Source of the DNA: Actinomycetes bacterium | GTDB lineage: Bacteria; Actinomycetota; Aquicultoria; UBA3085; Oleimmundimicrobiaceae | Reading direction: 5' to 3' | DNA length: 39,482 nucleotides | NCBI GenBank assembly: GCA_030614255.1 | Contig: JAUWKI010000011.1 | Span: forward strand, 1 to 39,482 | In this document: positions 1 through 8,259 of the stretch, piece by piece | Layout: each line of letters starts with the position of its first letter | Numbering within the stretch: position 1 is the stretch's first letter | Program-made: the position numbers and the translations under genes | The notes under the pieces: model-generated | Databases searched by the model: none | What the model was told of the DNA's origin: nothing | Seen by the model: only the letters and a program-made list of their open reading frames with translations

Positions 1-74
1 AGACAAGCCCACTGTGTTTATAGGTGTCAGTATCATATTGTTTGGATATCAAGAGAAAGAAGACTTAGGACAAG

Positions 75-125
75 CGAAGCTTGAAATGTAGGAAACCACG
101 GACGTAAGTCCGTGGTAGTTCATTT
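75..125 (+). mobile_element. Possible IS200/IS605-type right end (hairpin remnant)
   Basis: A perfect 9-bp stem (95-103 with 108-116) closes on a GTAA tetraloop, followed directly by TAGTTCATT. The GAAACC-hairpin-TAGTTCA arrangement resembles the right ends of IS200/IS605-family elements, where the 3' part of tnpB and its guide RNA end in such a hairpin. No tnpB or tnpA reading frame is visible in the 94 bases before it, so if this is correct only the tip of the element lies in the window. There is no T-run, so it is not an obvious terminator. Identification rests on pattern memory, not alignment. Confidence 0.35.
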
Positions 126-200
126 AAGAGGAAAGAAGGTCTATTCGGAGAAATCTTGTGAATGAGACCATAATTTTTGTTCAACCGGGGATTAATTGTT

Positions 201-671
201 ATGGGATTGGATAAGTATTGGAGAAAGAGGAAGTTTAAAGAAACGCCTGAGCCAAAAGGTGGAGCAAAAGAAGAGGGGCAAGACAGGTTTGTGGTTCAAG
301 AACACCAAGCCACTCATCTCCACTATGATTTTCGTCTTGAGATGCCTGCTTCACCGGAAGGTGGAGAATGGGTTTTAAAATCCTGGGCTGTTCCAAAAGG
401 GGTGCCAACTGAAAAAGGAGTCAGACATCTGGCAATTCAAGTTGAGAATCACCCTGTTGATTATATCGATTTTGAAGGGACCATTCCAGAGGGGCAATAT
501 GGGGCAGGCACCGTTAAGATTTGGGACTCTGGCGAATATGATTTGATTAAGCGAGTCCCGAAGGAAATCGAGTTTATCTTGAAGGGCTCAAAACTTAAGG
601 GCAGATATATTTTGATTTTTACGGGCTGGAAAGAAAAGAATAACTGGCTCATATTCAAGACAGAACGATAG
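201..671 (+). CDS. Stand-alone LigD-type 3'-phosphoesterase domain protein
   Basis: The 156-residue product matches the phosphoesterase (PE) domain found at the N-terminus of bacterial DNA ligase D, which trims 3'-phosphate and 3'-ribonucleotide ends during non-homologous end joining. Visible marks are the opening YWRKRKF..TPEP, the FVVQEHQATHLHYDFRLE segment with the metal-binding His and Asp, WAVPKG, and the GTIPEGQYGAGTV loop. No ligase or polymerase domain follows and no ku gene is in the window, so it is the free-standing form known from archaea and some bacteria. ATG 201 is preferred because it gives the usual N-terminus and has GGGG at 187-190; a TTG at 177 is in frame. Partner proteins would have to be encoded elsewhere. 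Confidence 0.88.
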   Translation: MGLDKYWRKRKFKETPEPKGGAKEEGQDRFVVQEHQATHLHYDFRLEMPASPEGGEWVLKSWAVPKGVPTEKGVRHLAIQVENHPVDYIDFEGTIPEGQYGAGTVKIWDSGEYDLIKRVPKEIEFILKGSKLKGRYILIFTGWKEKNNWLIFKTER

Positions 672-761
672 AGTCGGTAGTTGGGAGTGGGGAGTCGGTA
701 GTAATAAAAACTTAAAACCCTCGACTTTCGACTAACAAACTCTCGACCATAAGGAGGTAAG
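671..761. repeat. Short intergenic repeats of the GAGTCGGTAG type
   Basis: The gap between the phosphoesterase gene and cutA contains two copies of GAGTCGGTAG (about 672-681 and 692-701) separated by TTGGGAGTGGG, then CTCGACTTTCGACTAAC. The same words, in either orientation, recur near 3700, 16180-16200, 16350-16370, 19665-19695 and 39255-39270, always between genes. It is a dispersed intergenic repeat; nothing coding is seen here. An AAGGAGG ribosome site at 751-757 serves cutA. Confidence 0.6.
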
Positions 762-1085
762 TTGGATTATTCTTTAATTTATATAACTACTCCGAACATT
801 AAAGAGGCACGGGATATTGCTCAAGATTTGCTCAAGAAGCGGCTTGTTGCCTGCGTGAATATTATTCCGGGGGTGGAGTCTCGCTACTGGTGGAACGGGG
901 ATATTTGCGAAAGTACGGAAGCTCTTATTTTTGCAAAGACGACTGAAGAAAAAGCTAAAGATGTTATATCCGAGGTTAAGGAGATACATAGCTATGAAAC
1001 CCCAGCGGTAAGTGTGTTTAAAATTAGTGGTGGAAATACCGAATTTTTAAGATGGATAGAAAATGAAACGGGTGATTTAAAATGA
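762..1085 (+). CDS. cutA: CutA-like divalent-cation tolerance protein
   Basis: The 107-residue protein has the whole CutA fold signature: [17 protein letters not shown] at the N-terminus, [22 protein letters not shown] in the middle (the conserved Cys and the W-W-G core), then [25 protein letters not shown]. CutA forms a ferredoxin-like trimer linked to copper tolerance in E. coli, although its true role is unsettled. The start is a TTG at 762, placed 4-5 bases after a strong AAGGAGG; no ATG is available nearby. Its stop overlaps the sppA start (ATGA at 1082), so the two are translationally coupled. Confidence 0.93.
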   Translation: MDYSLIYITTPNIKEARDIAQDLLKKRLVACVNIIPGVESRYWWNGDICESTEALIFAKTTEEKAKDVISEVKEIHSYETPAVSVFKISGGNTEFLRWIENETGDLK

Positions 1086-2008
1086 AGAAAAAAACCAAAA
1101 TAATAATTGGTCTAGTTGTAGCCGGGGCTTTGCTCCTTTACTTGGCAGTAGTCGTCATGCTCATTTTCTTTGCTACCGGTGCTGGTTTGAGTGGAGATAC
1201 GGTGGCGGTGATTTCGTTGAGTGGTTCAATTGCCGATGGTGAAGGAGAAGGACTTATGGCCTCTGCGGGAATTACTCCCGATTTTGTTCGCACGCAGCTC
1301 GATAAGGCAAGAAATGATGCTGCGGTTAAAGCCATTGTTATAAAAGTAGACAGTCCCGGGGGCTCTGTGGGAGCATCTCAAGAGATTGCTCAGGAGATTA
1401 GGGAAACCGAAAAACCGATAGTTGTATTCATGGGAGACATGGCTGCTTCAGGTGGCTATTATATCTCGGCCCCCGCGGATAAAATTGTTGCCAAAGAGGG
1501 GACGTTGACCGGAAGCATAGGAGTTATCTCTCAATTTATGGACTTAAGCGGTCTTTACGAAAAATTGGGCATAAAAACTGAGACGATTAAGTCGGGGAAA
1601 CATAAGGATATGTTCTCAAGAGAATTAACCGAGGAGGAGCAAAAGTTGTGGCAAACTCTCTCGGATGAGCTTTACGGTCAATTTATAAAAGAAGTAGCCG
1701 AAGGCAGAAAATTGGATGTTGAGGAGGTCAAAAAGTTGGCCACAGGAGAGCTCTTTAGCGGAACACAGGCAAAGGAGTTGGGATTGGTTGATGAATTAGG
1801 TGGTTATAACGATGCCATCGATTTGGCAGCTGAACTAGCCGGCATCGAAGAGCCCATTATTGAAGAGTATCCCGCAAGAACATTTTTCGAGTCGTTTTTT
1901 GGTTTTACAGCGAGCCAAATTAGGAACTTGATTAGAGCAAAACTTTTTGGCTCAGACTATGTCATTCTAGAGTCTTTGAAAGAATCATTTCCTGTTCCAC
2001 GGTATTGA
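1082..2008 (+). CDS. sppA: Signal peptide peptidase SppA (short form)
   Basis: This is a 308-residue, single-domain SppA as in Gram-positive bacteria. An N-terminal membrane anchor (about residues 5-35) is followed by the ClpP-like serine protease core. The catalytic dyad can be placed by comparison with B. subtilis SppA: Ser123 in [10 protein letters not shown] and Lys175 in KSGKHKD, 52 residues apart as in that enzyme. [10 protein letters not shown] (90-99) forms the oxyanion-side motif. It degrades cleaved signal peptides in the membrane, with the catalytic domain outside. It overlaps cutA by 4 bases. The C-terminus (ESFPVPRY) looks complete. Confidence 0.95.
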   Translation: MKKKTKIIIGLVVAGALLLYLAVVVMLIFFATGAGLSGDTVAVISLSGSIADGEGEGLMASAGITPDFVRTQLDKARNDAAVKAIVIKVDSPGGSVGASQEIAQEIRETEKPIVVFMGDMAASGGYYISAPADKIVAKEGTLTGSIGVISQFMDLSGLYEKLGIKTETIKSGKHKDMFSRELTEEEQKLWQTLSDELYGQFIKEVAEGRKLDVEEVKKLATGELFSGTQAKELGLVDELGGYNDAIDLAAELAGIEEPIIEEYPARTFFESFFGFTASQIRNLIRAKLFGSDYVILESLKESFPVPRY

Positions 2009-2082
2009 TTGGGCAAAATAGCATCATGAAATTTTGTCTGATATAATGTGGGTTCATTTTAGAAACCGGTTTGGGGTATTTT

Positions 2083-3009
2083 GTGAAAGCAAAAAGAACA
2101 CTTCTTCCTTTCTTGCTTGGTTTTTTTGTGGGATTTTCAATTTCCAAGAAGACTAAGTCGTCAACTAAAGAATTTGCCAAACTTCATGGAATTCATAGTC
2201 CTTTGAATTTTCTCCACGGTTATTCTTATATGAGATGGCCAAAGCATTATGTATTCACTCTTAGGACCGGGGGTAGAGTGTATGAGCTCATCAAATCACC
2301 TCAGGCAAGTTTATTAAAGAAACGTCTTAGAAGCACTTACCACGGTAAAGTTATCAAACTTTCGGATGCCGAGTTTCTTATAAAATTAAATAAAGAGGTT
2401 TCTCTAACCAATCTTGAGAAAGTTATTCCCTATAAACATGCCAGAGATATTATAATCAAAAATCCCGAGAGCATAGCGGTAATCGATTGTCCGTGTCGTC
2501 TTTCGATGGATAGTCCCTGCCAGCCGTTGGATGTCTGTTTGATTGTGGGCGAGCCCTATGTGAATTTTGTAATTGAGCATAAGACAAAAGGAGCGCGCAG
2601 GATATCTAAAGAAAAAGCTCTTAGGATTTTAAAAGAGGAAGATGAAAGGGGTCATATCCATACCGCGTGGTTCAAGAGTGCCATGGGAGATAGATTTTAC
2701 GCTATCTGTAACTGTTGTAGCTGTTGTTGCGCCGGGATGAAGGCTTTTAAGGATTATGGCATTCCAATGCTTGCTTCATCCGGCTATGTTGCAAAAATCG
2801 ATGAAGAGATGTGTTTAAACTGCGGCTTATGCTCAAAAATTTGTCCCTTTGATGCAATTGAGGTGAATAGTGATAAAGCCGCGGTAAATTACGATAAGTG
2901 TATGGGTTGCGGAGTGTGCGTTACAAGATGTAACCCTGGTGCTATTTTGCTCTTAAGAGACCCATTAAAAGGAGAGCCACTTTCGATAGAAGAGTTGACT
3001 AAAGTCTGA
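2083..3009 (+). CDS. Membrane-anchored 4Fe-4S ferredoxin with CPCR and CNCCSCCC motifs
   Basis: The protein of about 308 residues has one N-terminal membrane segment (LLPFLLGFFVGFSI), a central domain of unknown function, then two classic [4Fe-4S] motifs near the C-terminus (CLNCGLCSKICP and CMGCGVCVTRCNP). The central part carries two extra cysteine groups, CPCRLSMDSPCQPLDVC and CNCCSCCC, enough for at least one further cluster. Similar proteins occur in anaerobes and I know no assigned reaction; electron transfer at the membrane is inferred. GTG 2083 is chosen because GGGG lies 6 bases upstream; a TTG at 2071 is also in frame. A TATAAT at 2042-2047 could be a -10 box but lacks a convincing -35. 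Confidence 0.8.
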   Translation: MKAKRTLLPFLLGFFVGFSISKKTKSSTKEFAKLHGIHSPLNFLHGYSYMRWPKHYVFTLRTGGRVYELIKSPQASLLKKRLRSTYHGKVIKLSDAEFLIKLNKEVSLTNLEKVIPYKHARDIIIKNPESIAVIDCPCRLSMDSPCQPLDVCLIVGEPYVNFVIEHKTKGARRISKEKALRILKEEDERGHIHTAWFKSAMGDRFYAICNCCSCCCAGMKAFKDYGIPMLASSGYVAKIDEEMCLNCGLCSKICPFDAIEVNSDKAAVNYDKCMGCGVCVTRCNPGAILLLRDPLKGEPLSIEELTKV

Positions 3010-3069
3010 AAATTTTGTAAAAAGGACAGATTTTGTGTTGAAAAACACTTAAATTACTAGGAGGAAAGA

Positions 3070-3672
3070 ATGGAGACAATTGAAGTAATAAATAAAAGGC
3101 GCAGCGTTAGGCATTTTAAAGATGAGCCGATTCCTGAAGATATCTTAAGGCAAATTCTTAAAGCTGGCTGCTACGCGCCTTCTGCCCACAACAGCCAGCC
3201 ATGGGAGTTTATAGTGCTTAAAGGGGACAAAAAGGATGAGCTTGGAGATGTATTTTTAAACATTTCTAAGGAGGAGCGTTATAAGGAATATACCGGTTTT
3301 TACGTTAATAGATTATTGAAGTATTCAAGCAAAATGGTTAAAGAGTCGCCGATTACAATCGTTGTTTTTAACGATGGCTCTTTCTGTAAGACCGCAAGCA
3401 AATATTTTAGACAAAGCAAAAAAGAGATTCTTCACATGATGGAAGTTCAGAGCATAGCGGCAGCCATAGAAAATATGCTTTTGGTCTGCCATGATCAGGG
3501 GCTGGGGGCTGTTTGGCTGGGCGTGCCGCTTCTCATGCCGCAGGAACTTATAGAGGACTTTTTCGAAACCAAAAATGATCTTATGGCAGTAATTCCTATG
3601 GGGTATCCTTCTAAAAAACGTGCAATTGAGAAAAAAGTCGATGTTGATAAGCATGTGACTTATTTTGGTTAA
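3070..3672 (+). CDS. Nitroreductase-family FMN oxidoreductase
   Basis: The 200-residue protein belongs to the nitroreductase superfamily. The FMN-phosphate-binding start RRSVRHFKDEPIPEDIL is followed by GCYAPSAHNSQPWEFIVL, and GLGAVWLGVPL is the usual glycine-rich segment in the second half. Members use NAD(P)H or ferredoxin to reduce nitro groups, quinones, flavins or enones, and the substrate cannot be read from sequence. ATG 3070 follows AGGAGG by 5 bases. It lies 60 bases after the ferredoxin gene in the same direction, so the ferredoxin could be its electron donor (inference). Confidence 0.9.
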   Translation: METIEVINKRRSVRHFKDEPIPEDILRQILKAGCYAPSAHNSQPWEFIVLKGDKKDELGDVFLNISKEERYKEYTGFYVNRLLKYSSKMVKESPITIVVFNDGSFCKTASKYFRQSKKEILHMMEVQSIAAAIENMLLVCHDQGLGAVWLGVPLLMPQELIEDFFETKNDLMAVIPMGYPSKKRAIEKKVDVDKHVTYFG

Positions 3673-3837
3673 AGGGACGTTAAACTAAAGGAATTGTTTT
3701 AGAGTCGGTAAAAAATTAAAGCAAGAATGGTTTCTAGTCTCAACACTGCTTACTTAATCGGGTGTTTTTGCTTAATGATAATTTAAGAAAATGTTTATCG
3801 AGGAATCCAAGAAAGGATTGTGATGAACTTGCCCGAG

Positions 3838-4647
3838 ATGCCAGAAGTTGAAACCATAAAGTTGCAACTGAGGGAAAAAGTTAAAGGCAAGAGAATAGAA
3901 AGAATCCAGGTTATATTAGATAAGCCCTTGAAAGGCATAACCGTGGAAGAGTTCAAAGATAGAGTAGAGGGCTCATCCATAAAAGAGATAAGAAGACGTG
4001 CAAAAATCTTAATCATTGAATTATCTACCGGCGAAAGTTTGCTTATCCATTTGAAATTGACGGGACGGTTGTTGTACTTAAAGCCCGATGAACCGATAGA
4101 AAAACATACTCATCTCATCTTCCATTTAAGTGGCGGGCGCCAATTAAGATTTTGGGATTTAAGGCAGTTTGGATACGTTAAACTTATCTCGGGCGAATTG
4201 GCCGAAGAGCCCAAATTAAAAGAACTTGGGCCTGAGGCAATTGGGTTAAACCTCGATGAATTTCGGAGACTCTTGGCCGGTAAAAGATCAGGTAAGATTA
4301 AGCCCCTTCTTATGAATCAAAATTTTATAGCTGGGATAGGTAATATTTACTCAGATGAAGTGCTTTTTTATGCTGGAATTCATCCCGCGAGAAATGTTGC
4401 TACTTTAACAGTTAAAGAAGTTGTTAAATTACACGAGGGAATAAAAAAAATATTACCTGCTGCTGTAAGATATGGAGGCTCTTCCGTAGATGATTATGTT
4501 GATTTATATGGGGAGCAAGGCAATTATGTCATGTATCATAGAGCTTATCGCAGAACCGGTGAACCGTGTGAAAGATGCGGCGTTGCAATCAAGAGAATAA
4601 AATTAGGCGGCAGAAGTGCTCATTTTTGTCCGAGATGTCAAGTTTAG
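3838..4647 (+). CDS. mutM: Formamidopyrimidine-DNA glycosylase (Fpg/MutM)
   Basis: The 269-residue enzyme removes 8-oxoguanine and FapyG and nicks the abasic site. Starting at ATG 3838 gives MPEVET, with the essential N-terminal proline after Met removal. Also visible are the damage-recognition/H2TH region (LLMNQNFIAGIGNIYSDEVLF) and a C-terminal zinc finger with four cysteines (CERC..CPRC). The best ribosome site (AAAGGA, 3812-3817) sits correctly for ATG 3823, which would add MNLPE before the catalytic Met-Pro and should abolish activity, so the start is odd. Family identity is secure; only the start is open. Confidence 0.94.
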   Translation: MPEVETIKLQLREKVKGKRIERIQVILDKPLKGITVEEFKDRVEGSSIKEIRRRAKILIIELSTGESLLIHLKLTGRLLYLKPDEPIEKHTHLIFHLSGGRQLRFWDLRQFGYVKLISGELAEEPKLKELGPEAIGLNLDEFRRLLAGKRSGKIKPLLMNQNFIAGIGNIYSDEVLFYAGIHPARNVATLTVKEVVKLHEGIKKILPAAVRYGGSSVDDYVDLYGEQGNYVMYHRAYRRTGEPCERCGVAIKRIKLGGRSAHFCPRCQV

Positions 4648-4730
4648 TGAACTTGGTTGAGAACTAATGTTTAGAGTTATCTCCATTCGAAGTCATAGTA
4701 CCTGAGCCAGCTTCTGTATCATTTCCCGAA

Positions 4731-6005
4731 TTACCGGGGGCTTGCGCAACTTCCTTCAGAAGCACTGTTGCCCTCCGAGATATTAATCTTTCCAGAGACG
4801 GCGTTACTATTTGAGGCTACAGATTCAAGATTACCTCCCGGAGATATCGGAGATGGTTTTTTGTTCTCTCCTATTGATGGGGTTGGTATGGGGGAGAAGT
4901 CAGGTTTTTGCGGCTCATTGTACTGATTTTGAGACGGAGACTCGGGTTTATTGTATTGATTCTGAACTTGTGTCTGAATATTGGATTGTGTTTGGACGTT
5001 GGCCTGTGTTTGAGTTTGTATTTCCTCGCAAAGAGTTTTATTTGCGGAGGGGCTTATGTTCTTTGTGGAAATTTCAATATTTTCTTTTGCTGAGTATTCT
5101 TCGGCGGTCTCTTCTGAGAGAGCTTTAATGTTTTTAACATCTTCTTTTGCGGAGTATTCTTTTCCCATGTTCAGCATTTCACAGGCAAGTCTCGTTTCTG
5201 TTATTTTATTGAACGGTGATTCTATTCTTGGTTCACTGTTGCTGAGGGCTACTCCCCCGCCAAAACTTAAAGTCAAGATAACCCCGGTTGTTATTGCTGT
5301 ATTTTGTAATGGTTGGAAGCAAGGGACAATATTTTTAAGCTGTCGAAATTTTGCTAGCGGGAGCAAAAGAAGGGCATTGAAGTCAACTCTTGGTTTATCT
5401 AATACTTTTATAAATTCATCTACAACGGCTGAATCAAACTGTTTGTTCTTCCCCCTTTTGAGCTCTTCGATTGCCTCTTTTTTACTTAACGCTTTTCTGT
5501 AAGGGGTGTCAGAGCGCATTGCGGCGTAGCTATCTGCCGCCGATAGTATTCTGGCCGAAAAACATATCTCATTACCCTTCCAACCTCCCGGATAACCTTC
5601 ACCATCGATTCTTTCATGATGTTTTTTTATGATGATGGCAATTTCTTTTGTGACGCCCAAGGGTTTCACCAACATTTCGCTAAAGAAAGGGTGGCCTTGA
5701 ATACTCCAATATTCTTCAAGGGTTAATGGCTCTTCTTTAGTGAGAATGTTGATCGGTATCTCGGTTTTTCCTATATCGAAGAGCAAAGCCGCTGTTTCAA
5801 GGTCTTTTATTTCGTGCGGAGGGAGCTTCATCGATTCGGCTATTTGTGAAGCATAATTAGCCGTACAAATGGTGTGCTTTAACAGGCGTGACTTTTCACT
5901 TTCTGGAATCTCTGCAAATTTTGGGGCCAGTGTTTTATATAACTCCTCAAGATTCAAATGAAGCGAAGAGTTACCTTTTATTAAACTTAATTTTGCTTTT
6001 GACAT
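4731..6005 (-). CDS. HD-GYP-like protein with altered HD motif, membrane segment and Q/N-rich tail
   Basis: The 424-residue protein has an HD-GYP domain over about residues 38-205. The first His (KHTICTANYA, His44), the HHERIDGEGYPGG segment (129-141) and AADSYAAMRSDTPYR are present. HD-GYP proteins usually hydrolyse cyclic di-GMP with a two- or three-iron centre. Here the namesake HD reads LLFDIGK: residue 76 is Phe (codon TTC, 5778-5780) instead of His, so metal binding and catalysis are doubtful. A hydrophobic segment follows (about 236-255), then a low-complexity tail with a repeated SAKE(D/N) block and QTQ/NQYN repeats. The tail may be frameshifted near 4750 (see findings); the other frame runs to a stop at 4664. 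The gene is divergent from pdxS. Confidence 0.85.
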   Translation of the reverse strand: MSKAKLSLIKGNSSLHLNLEELYKTLAPKFAEIPESEKSRLLKHTICTANYASQIAESMKLPPHEIKDLETAALLFDIGKTEIPINILTKEEPLTLEEYWSIQGHPFFSEMLVKPLGVTKEIAIIIKKHHERIDGEGYPGGWKGNEICFSARILSAADSYAAMRSDTPYRKALSKKEAIEELKRGKNKQFDSAVVDEFIKVLDKPRVDFNALLLLPLAKFRQLKNIVPCFQPLQNTAITTGVILTLSFGGGVALSNSEPRIESPFNKITETRLACEMLNMGKEYSAKEDVKNIKALSEETAEEYSAKENIEISTKNISPSANKTLCEEIQTQTQANVQTQSNIQTQVQNQYNKPESPSQNQYNEPQKPDFSPIPTPSIGENKKPSPISPGGNLESVASNSNAVSGKINISEGNSASEGSCASPR

Positions 6006-6153
6006 AAGTACTCCAAAAAGTGAGTTGCTTTTCTTAAATTAAACTACTTTATGCACCTATGGTCAAGAAAAAGAGTACTATTTGTGAGCTTTTTTGACAC
6101 CACCTGTAGGTTAAACATTGCAACTGCTGCTGAGTTTAAACAAACCATCTTTC

Positions 6154-6182
6154 TTGCTACTTTCCGATTAATTCTGTAAAAT
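6154..6182 (+). promoter_or_regulatory. Predicted pdxS promoter
   Basis: TTGCTA (6154-6159), a 17-base spacer and TAAAAT (6177-6182) form a reasonable sigma-70-type promoter 36 bases before the pdxS start. The GGAGG ribosome site lies at 6207-6211. This is a sequence-pattern call only. Confidence 0.45.
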
Positions 6183-6218
6183 TACCTTGCTTAAATGTAA
6201 ATATTTGGAGGTAATTTG

Positions 6219-7103
6219 ATGGTTAAAAAGGGGACTTCTAGAATCAAGAAGGGGCTTGCTGAGATGCTTAAGGGTGGTGTCATTATGGATGTCACCAACG
6301 CTGAGCAGGCTAAAATAGCTGAGGTAGCAGGTGCGGTTGCGGTTATGGCATTGGAGCGTGTCCCCGCAGATATCCGAGCTGCCGGTGGTGTGGCCCGCAT
6401 GGCTGATCCGTTGGTTATCGAAGAAATTATGAACACTGTTACTATTCCTGTGATGGCAAAGGTGAGAATAGGACATTTTGTAGAAGCACAGGTCCTTGAG
6501 ACTTTGGGCGTAGACTATATTGATGAAAGCGAAGTTCTTACACCTGCCGATGAAGCTAATCACATCAATAAGTTCAATTTTACCGTTCCTTTTATATGTG
6601 GTGCCACCAATTTAGGAGAGGCATTGAGACGTATAGGTGAAGGAGCGGCCATGATGCGTACCAAAGGCGAAGCGGGAACCGGCAATGTTGTTGAAGCTGT
6701 TCGTCATATGCGAACCATAATAGCCGAAATCAGCTGGCTGAAGGGTTTGCGGGAAGATGAGTTGATGGCTGCGGCCAAGAAATTGCAAGCTCCTTATGAA
6801 CTTATATGCGAGGTAGCACAAACAGGAAAGCTCCCCGTTGTAAACTTTTCAGCTGGGGGAATCGCGACTCCGGCCGATGCTTCCTTGATGATGCAGCTGG
6901 GAGCGGATGGTGTTTTTGTAGGCTCGGGCATATTTAAATCAAAGAATCCCGAAGCGCGTGCTAAGGCAACTGTTGAAGCTACAACGCACTTCAACGACCC
7001 GCAGGTCATTGCCAAGGTTTCTAAGGGTATCGGAGAAGCAATGGAGGGTCTCGATATCGGCGAGATTGAGAAAAATAAGCTGATACAATACAGAGGATGG
7101 TAA
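6219..7103 (+). CDS. pdxS: Pyridoxal 5'-phosphate synthase subunit PdxS
   Basis: This 294-residue TIM barrel makes PLP from ribose 5-phosphate, glyceraldehyde 3-phosphate and ammonia in the DXP-independent route. The sequence is highly conserved: [37 protein letters not shown], then [15 protein letters not shown] and [14 protein letters not shown], with the Schiff-base lysines in VMAKVR and the later [10 protein letters not shown], and [20 protein letters not shown] at the phosphate site. ATG 6219 lies 7 bases after GGAGG; a TTG directly before it (6216) is less likely. pdxT follows 57 bases downstream as its glutaminase partner. Confidence 0.98.
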   Translation: MVKKGTSRIKKGLAEMLKGGVIMDVTNAEQAKIAEVAGAVAVMALERVPADIRAAGGVARMADPLVIEEIMNTVTIPVMAKVRIGHFVEAQVLETLGVDYIDESEVLTPADEANHINKFNFTVPFICGATNLGEALRRIGEGAAMMRTKGEAGTGNVVEAVRHMRTIIAEISWLKGLREDELMAAAKKLQAPYELICEVAQTGKLPVVNFSAGGIATPADASLMMQLGADGVFVGSGIFKSKNPEARAKATVEATTHFNDPQVIAKVSKGIGEAMEGLDIGEIEKNKLIQYRGW

Positions 7104-7160
7104 ATATCAATTTCCACTAAGTTCCTTTCGTATTTATCCTTTTGGGATGGAGATTAAAAG

Positions 7161-7742
7161 TTGGTTAAGAAGAACATCGGTGTGCTCTCTCTTCAGGGAG
7201 CCGTAAGAGAGCATATTCATATGATAGAAAGCTGTGGAACTCGTGGGACTCCTATAAAGAGACCCGACGAGCTTTTTTGTATAGATGCTCTCATTATCCC
7301 GGGCGGGGAAAGTACGACCATTGGGAAACTGATGCTAAAGTATGGTTTTATGGATACGATAAGGCAACTTTGCGAGGAGGGGATGCCGGTATATGGAACG
7401 TGTGCCGGTTTAATTCTTCTTGCAAAGAAAATCAAAGATGGAGATAGGACCTGGCTTGGTTTAATGGACGTAGAAGTTAGACGAAATGCTTTTGGCCGAC
7501 AAAGAGAGAGCTTCGAAACTAATCTAGACATTCCCGATATCGGCAAAGATCCATTTGCCGGGGTTTTTATTAGGGCTCCTTGGGTTGAATCGATAGGGAA
7601 AGATGTCCGCGTTATGTCAAAGTTTGAAGATAAAATCGTGATGGCTTGCCAGGGAAGAATTTTAGTTACCGCATTTCATCCGGAGCTTACCGGAGACAAT
7701 AGAATCCATAATTATTTTATAGAGATGATTAAAAAAAGTTAA
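7161..7742 (+). CDS. pdxT: Pyridoxal 5'-phosphate synthase glutaminase subunit PdxT
   Basis: The 193-residue class I glutaminase releases ammonia from glutamine and channels it to PdxS. GVLSLQGAVREHIHMIE is the family opening, IPGGESTTIGKLM the oxyanion strand, and GTCAGLILLAK contains the nucleophile Cys. RAPWVESIG and the C-terminal AFHPELTGD supply the His and Glu of the triad. The start is a TTG at 7161 preceded by TGGAG; no ATG fits. It is surely co-transcribed with pdxS. A weak stem (GTATC/GATAC, about 7749-7770) with a T-run follows the stop and may terminate the pair. Confidence 0.97.
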   Translation: MVKKNIGVLSLQGAVREHIHMIESCGTRGTPIKRPDELFCIDALIIPGGESTTIGKLMLKYGFMDTIRQLCEEGMPVYGTCAGLILLAKKIKDGDRTWLGLMDVEVRRNAFGRQRESFETNLDIPDIGKDPFAGVFIRAPWVESIGKDVRVMSKFEDKIVMACQGRILVTAFHPELTGDNRIHNYFIEMIKKS

Positions 7743-7776
7743 ATTAGATGTATCAATTTTTTTAGATACTTTTTCT

Positions 7777-7962
7777 CTATTCTTCCTCTAATTTAATTGC
7801 TTCCATCGGACATTCCTCTACGCAGGCACCACAACCCTCGCAAGCATCTTCATTTACAATGGTTGATACGTCATCGACTAACTCGAGGACATCATTGGGG
7901 CAAACATCTATACAGATTCCACATCCGGTACATTCATCAGTGTCAATAATTGGCCTTGGCAT
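7777..7962 (-). CDS. Small 2[4Fe-4S] ferredoxin
   Basis: This 61-residue ferredoxin has two complete cluster motifs, CTGCGICIDVCP and CEGCGACVEECP, and an acidic tail (EAIKLEEE). It is a clostridial-type soluble electron carrier suited to partners such as the Nfn-like complex encoded near 23-25 kb, although no direct link is shown. The ATG at 7962 follows GGGGAGGAG on the minus strand. It stands alone between pdxT and the dnaK operon, facing pdxT. Confidence 0.95.
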   Translation of the reverse strand: MPRPIIDTDECTGCGICIDVCPNDVLELVDDVSTIVNEDACEGCGACVEECPMEAIKLEEE

Positions 7963-7996
7963 ATTTTTCTCCTCCCCGATTGGGTTCTTTAGAAAG

Positions 7997-8025
7997 TTTA
8001 TACAAAATTGTAAATGTTTTGTAAA
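7997..8025 (-). promoter_or_regulatory. Predicted promoter of the ferredoxin gene
   Basis: On the minus strand TTTACA (8025-8020), a 17-base spacer and TATAAA (8002-7997) make a good sigma-70-type promoter about 35 bases before the ferredoxin ATG. The 371-base gap between this gene and dnaK holds this promoter, the dnaK control region at its far end, and nothing else recognisable between about 8040 and 8255. Confidence 0.5.
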
Positions 8026-8259
8026 GGATTTTTTTAAATAATTTAAGGTATCAGTGCAAATATAATTTAAGCATGATTATGCGAGAAAAAATTTTCTTTG
8101 GCGGGAATAAAGAGTTAATAATTTATCGGGCTTACGTTCACTGTGCTTGACTTCGTTATCATCTTTATGAAAAGTTATCTAAAAAATTGCAACTCTTGTC
8201 TCAATAATTAACTTCTTAAAATAGCTATTTAGCTTGGGAATAAACTTGTTTTAGTAAAA

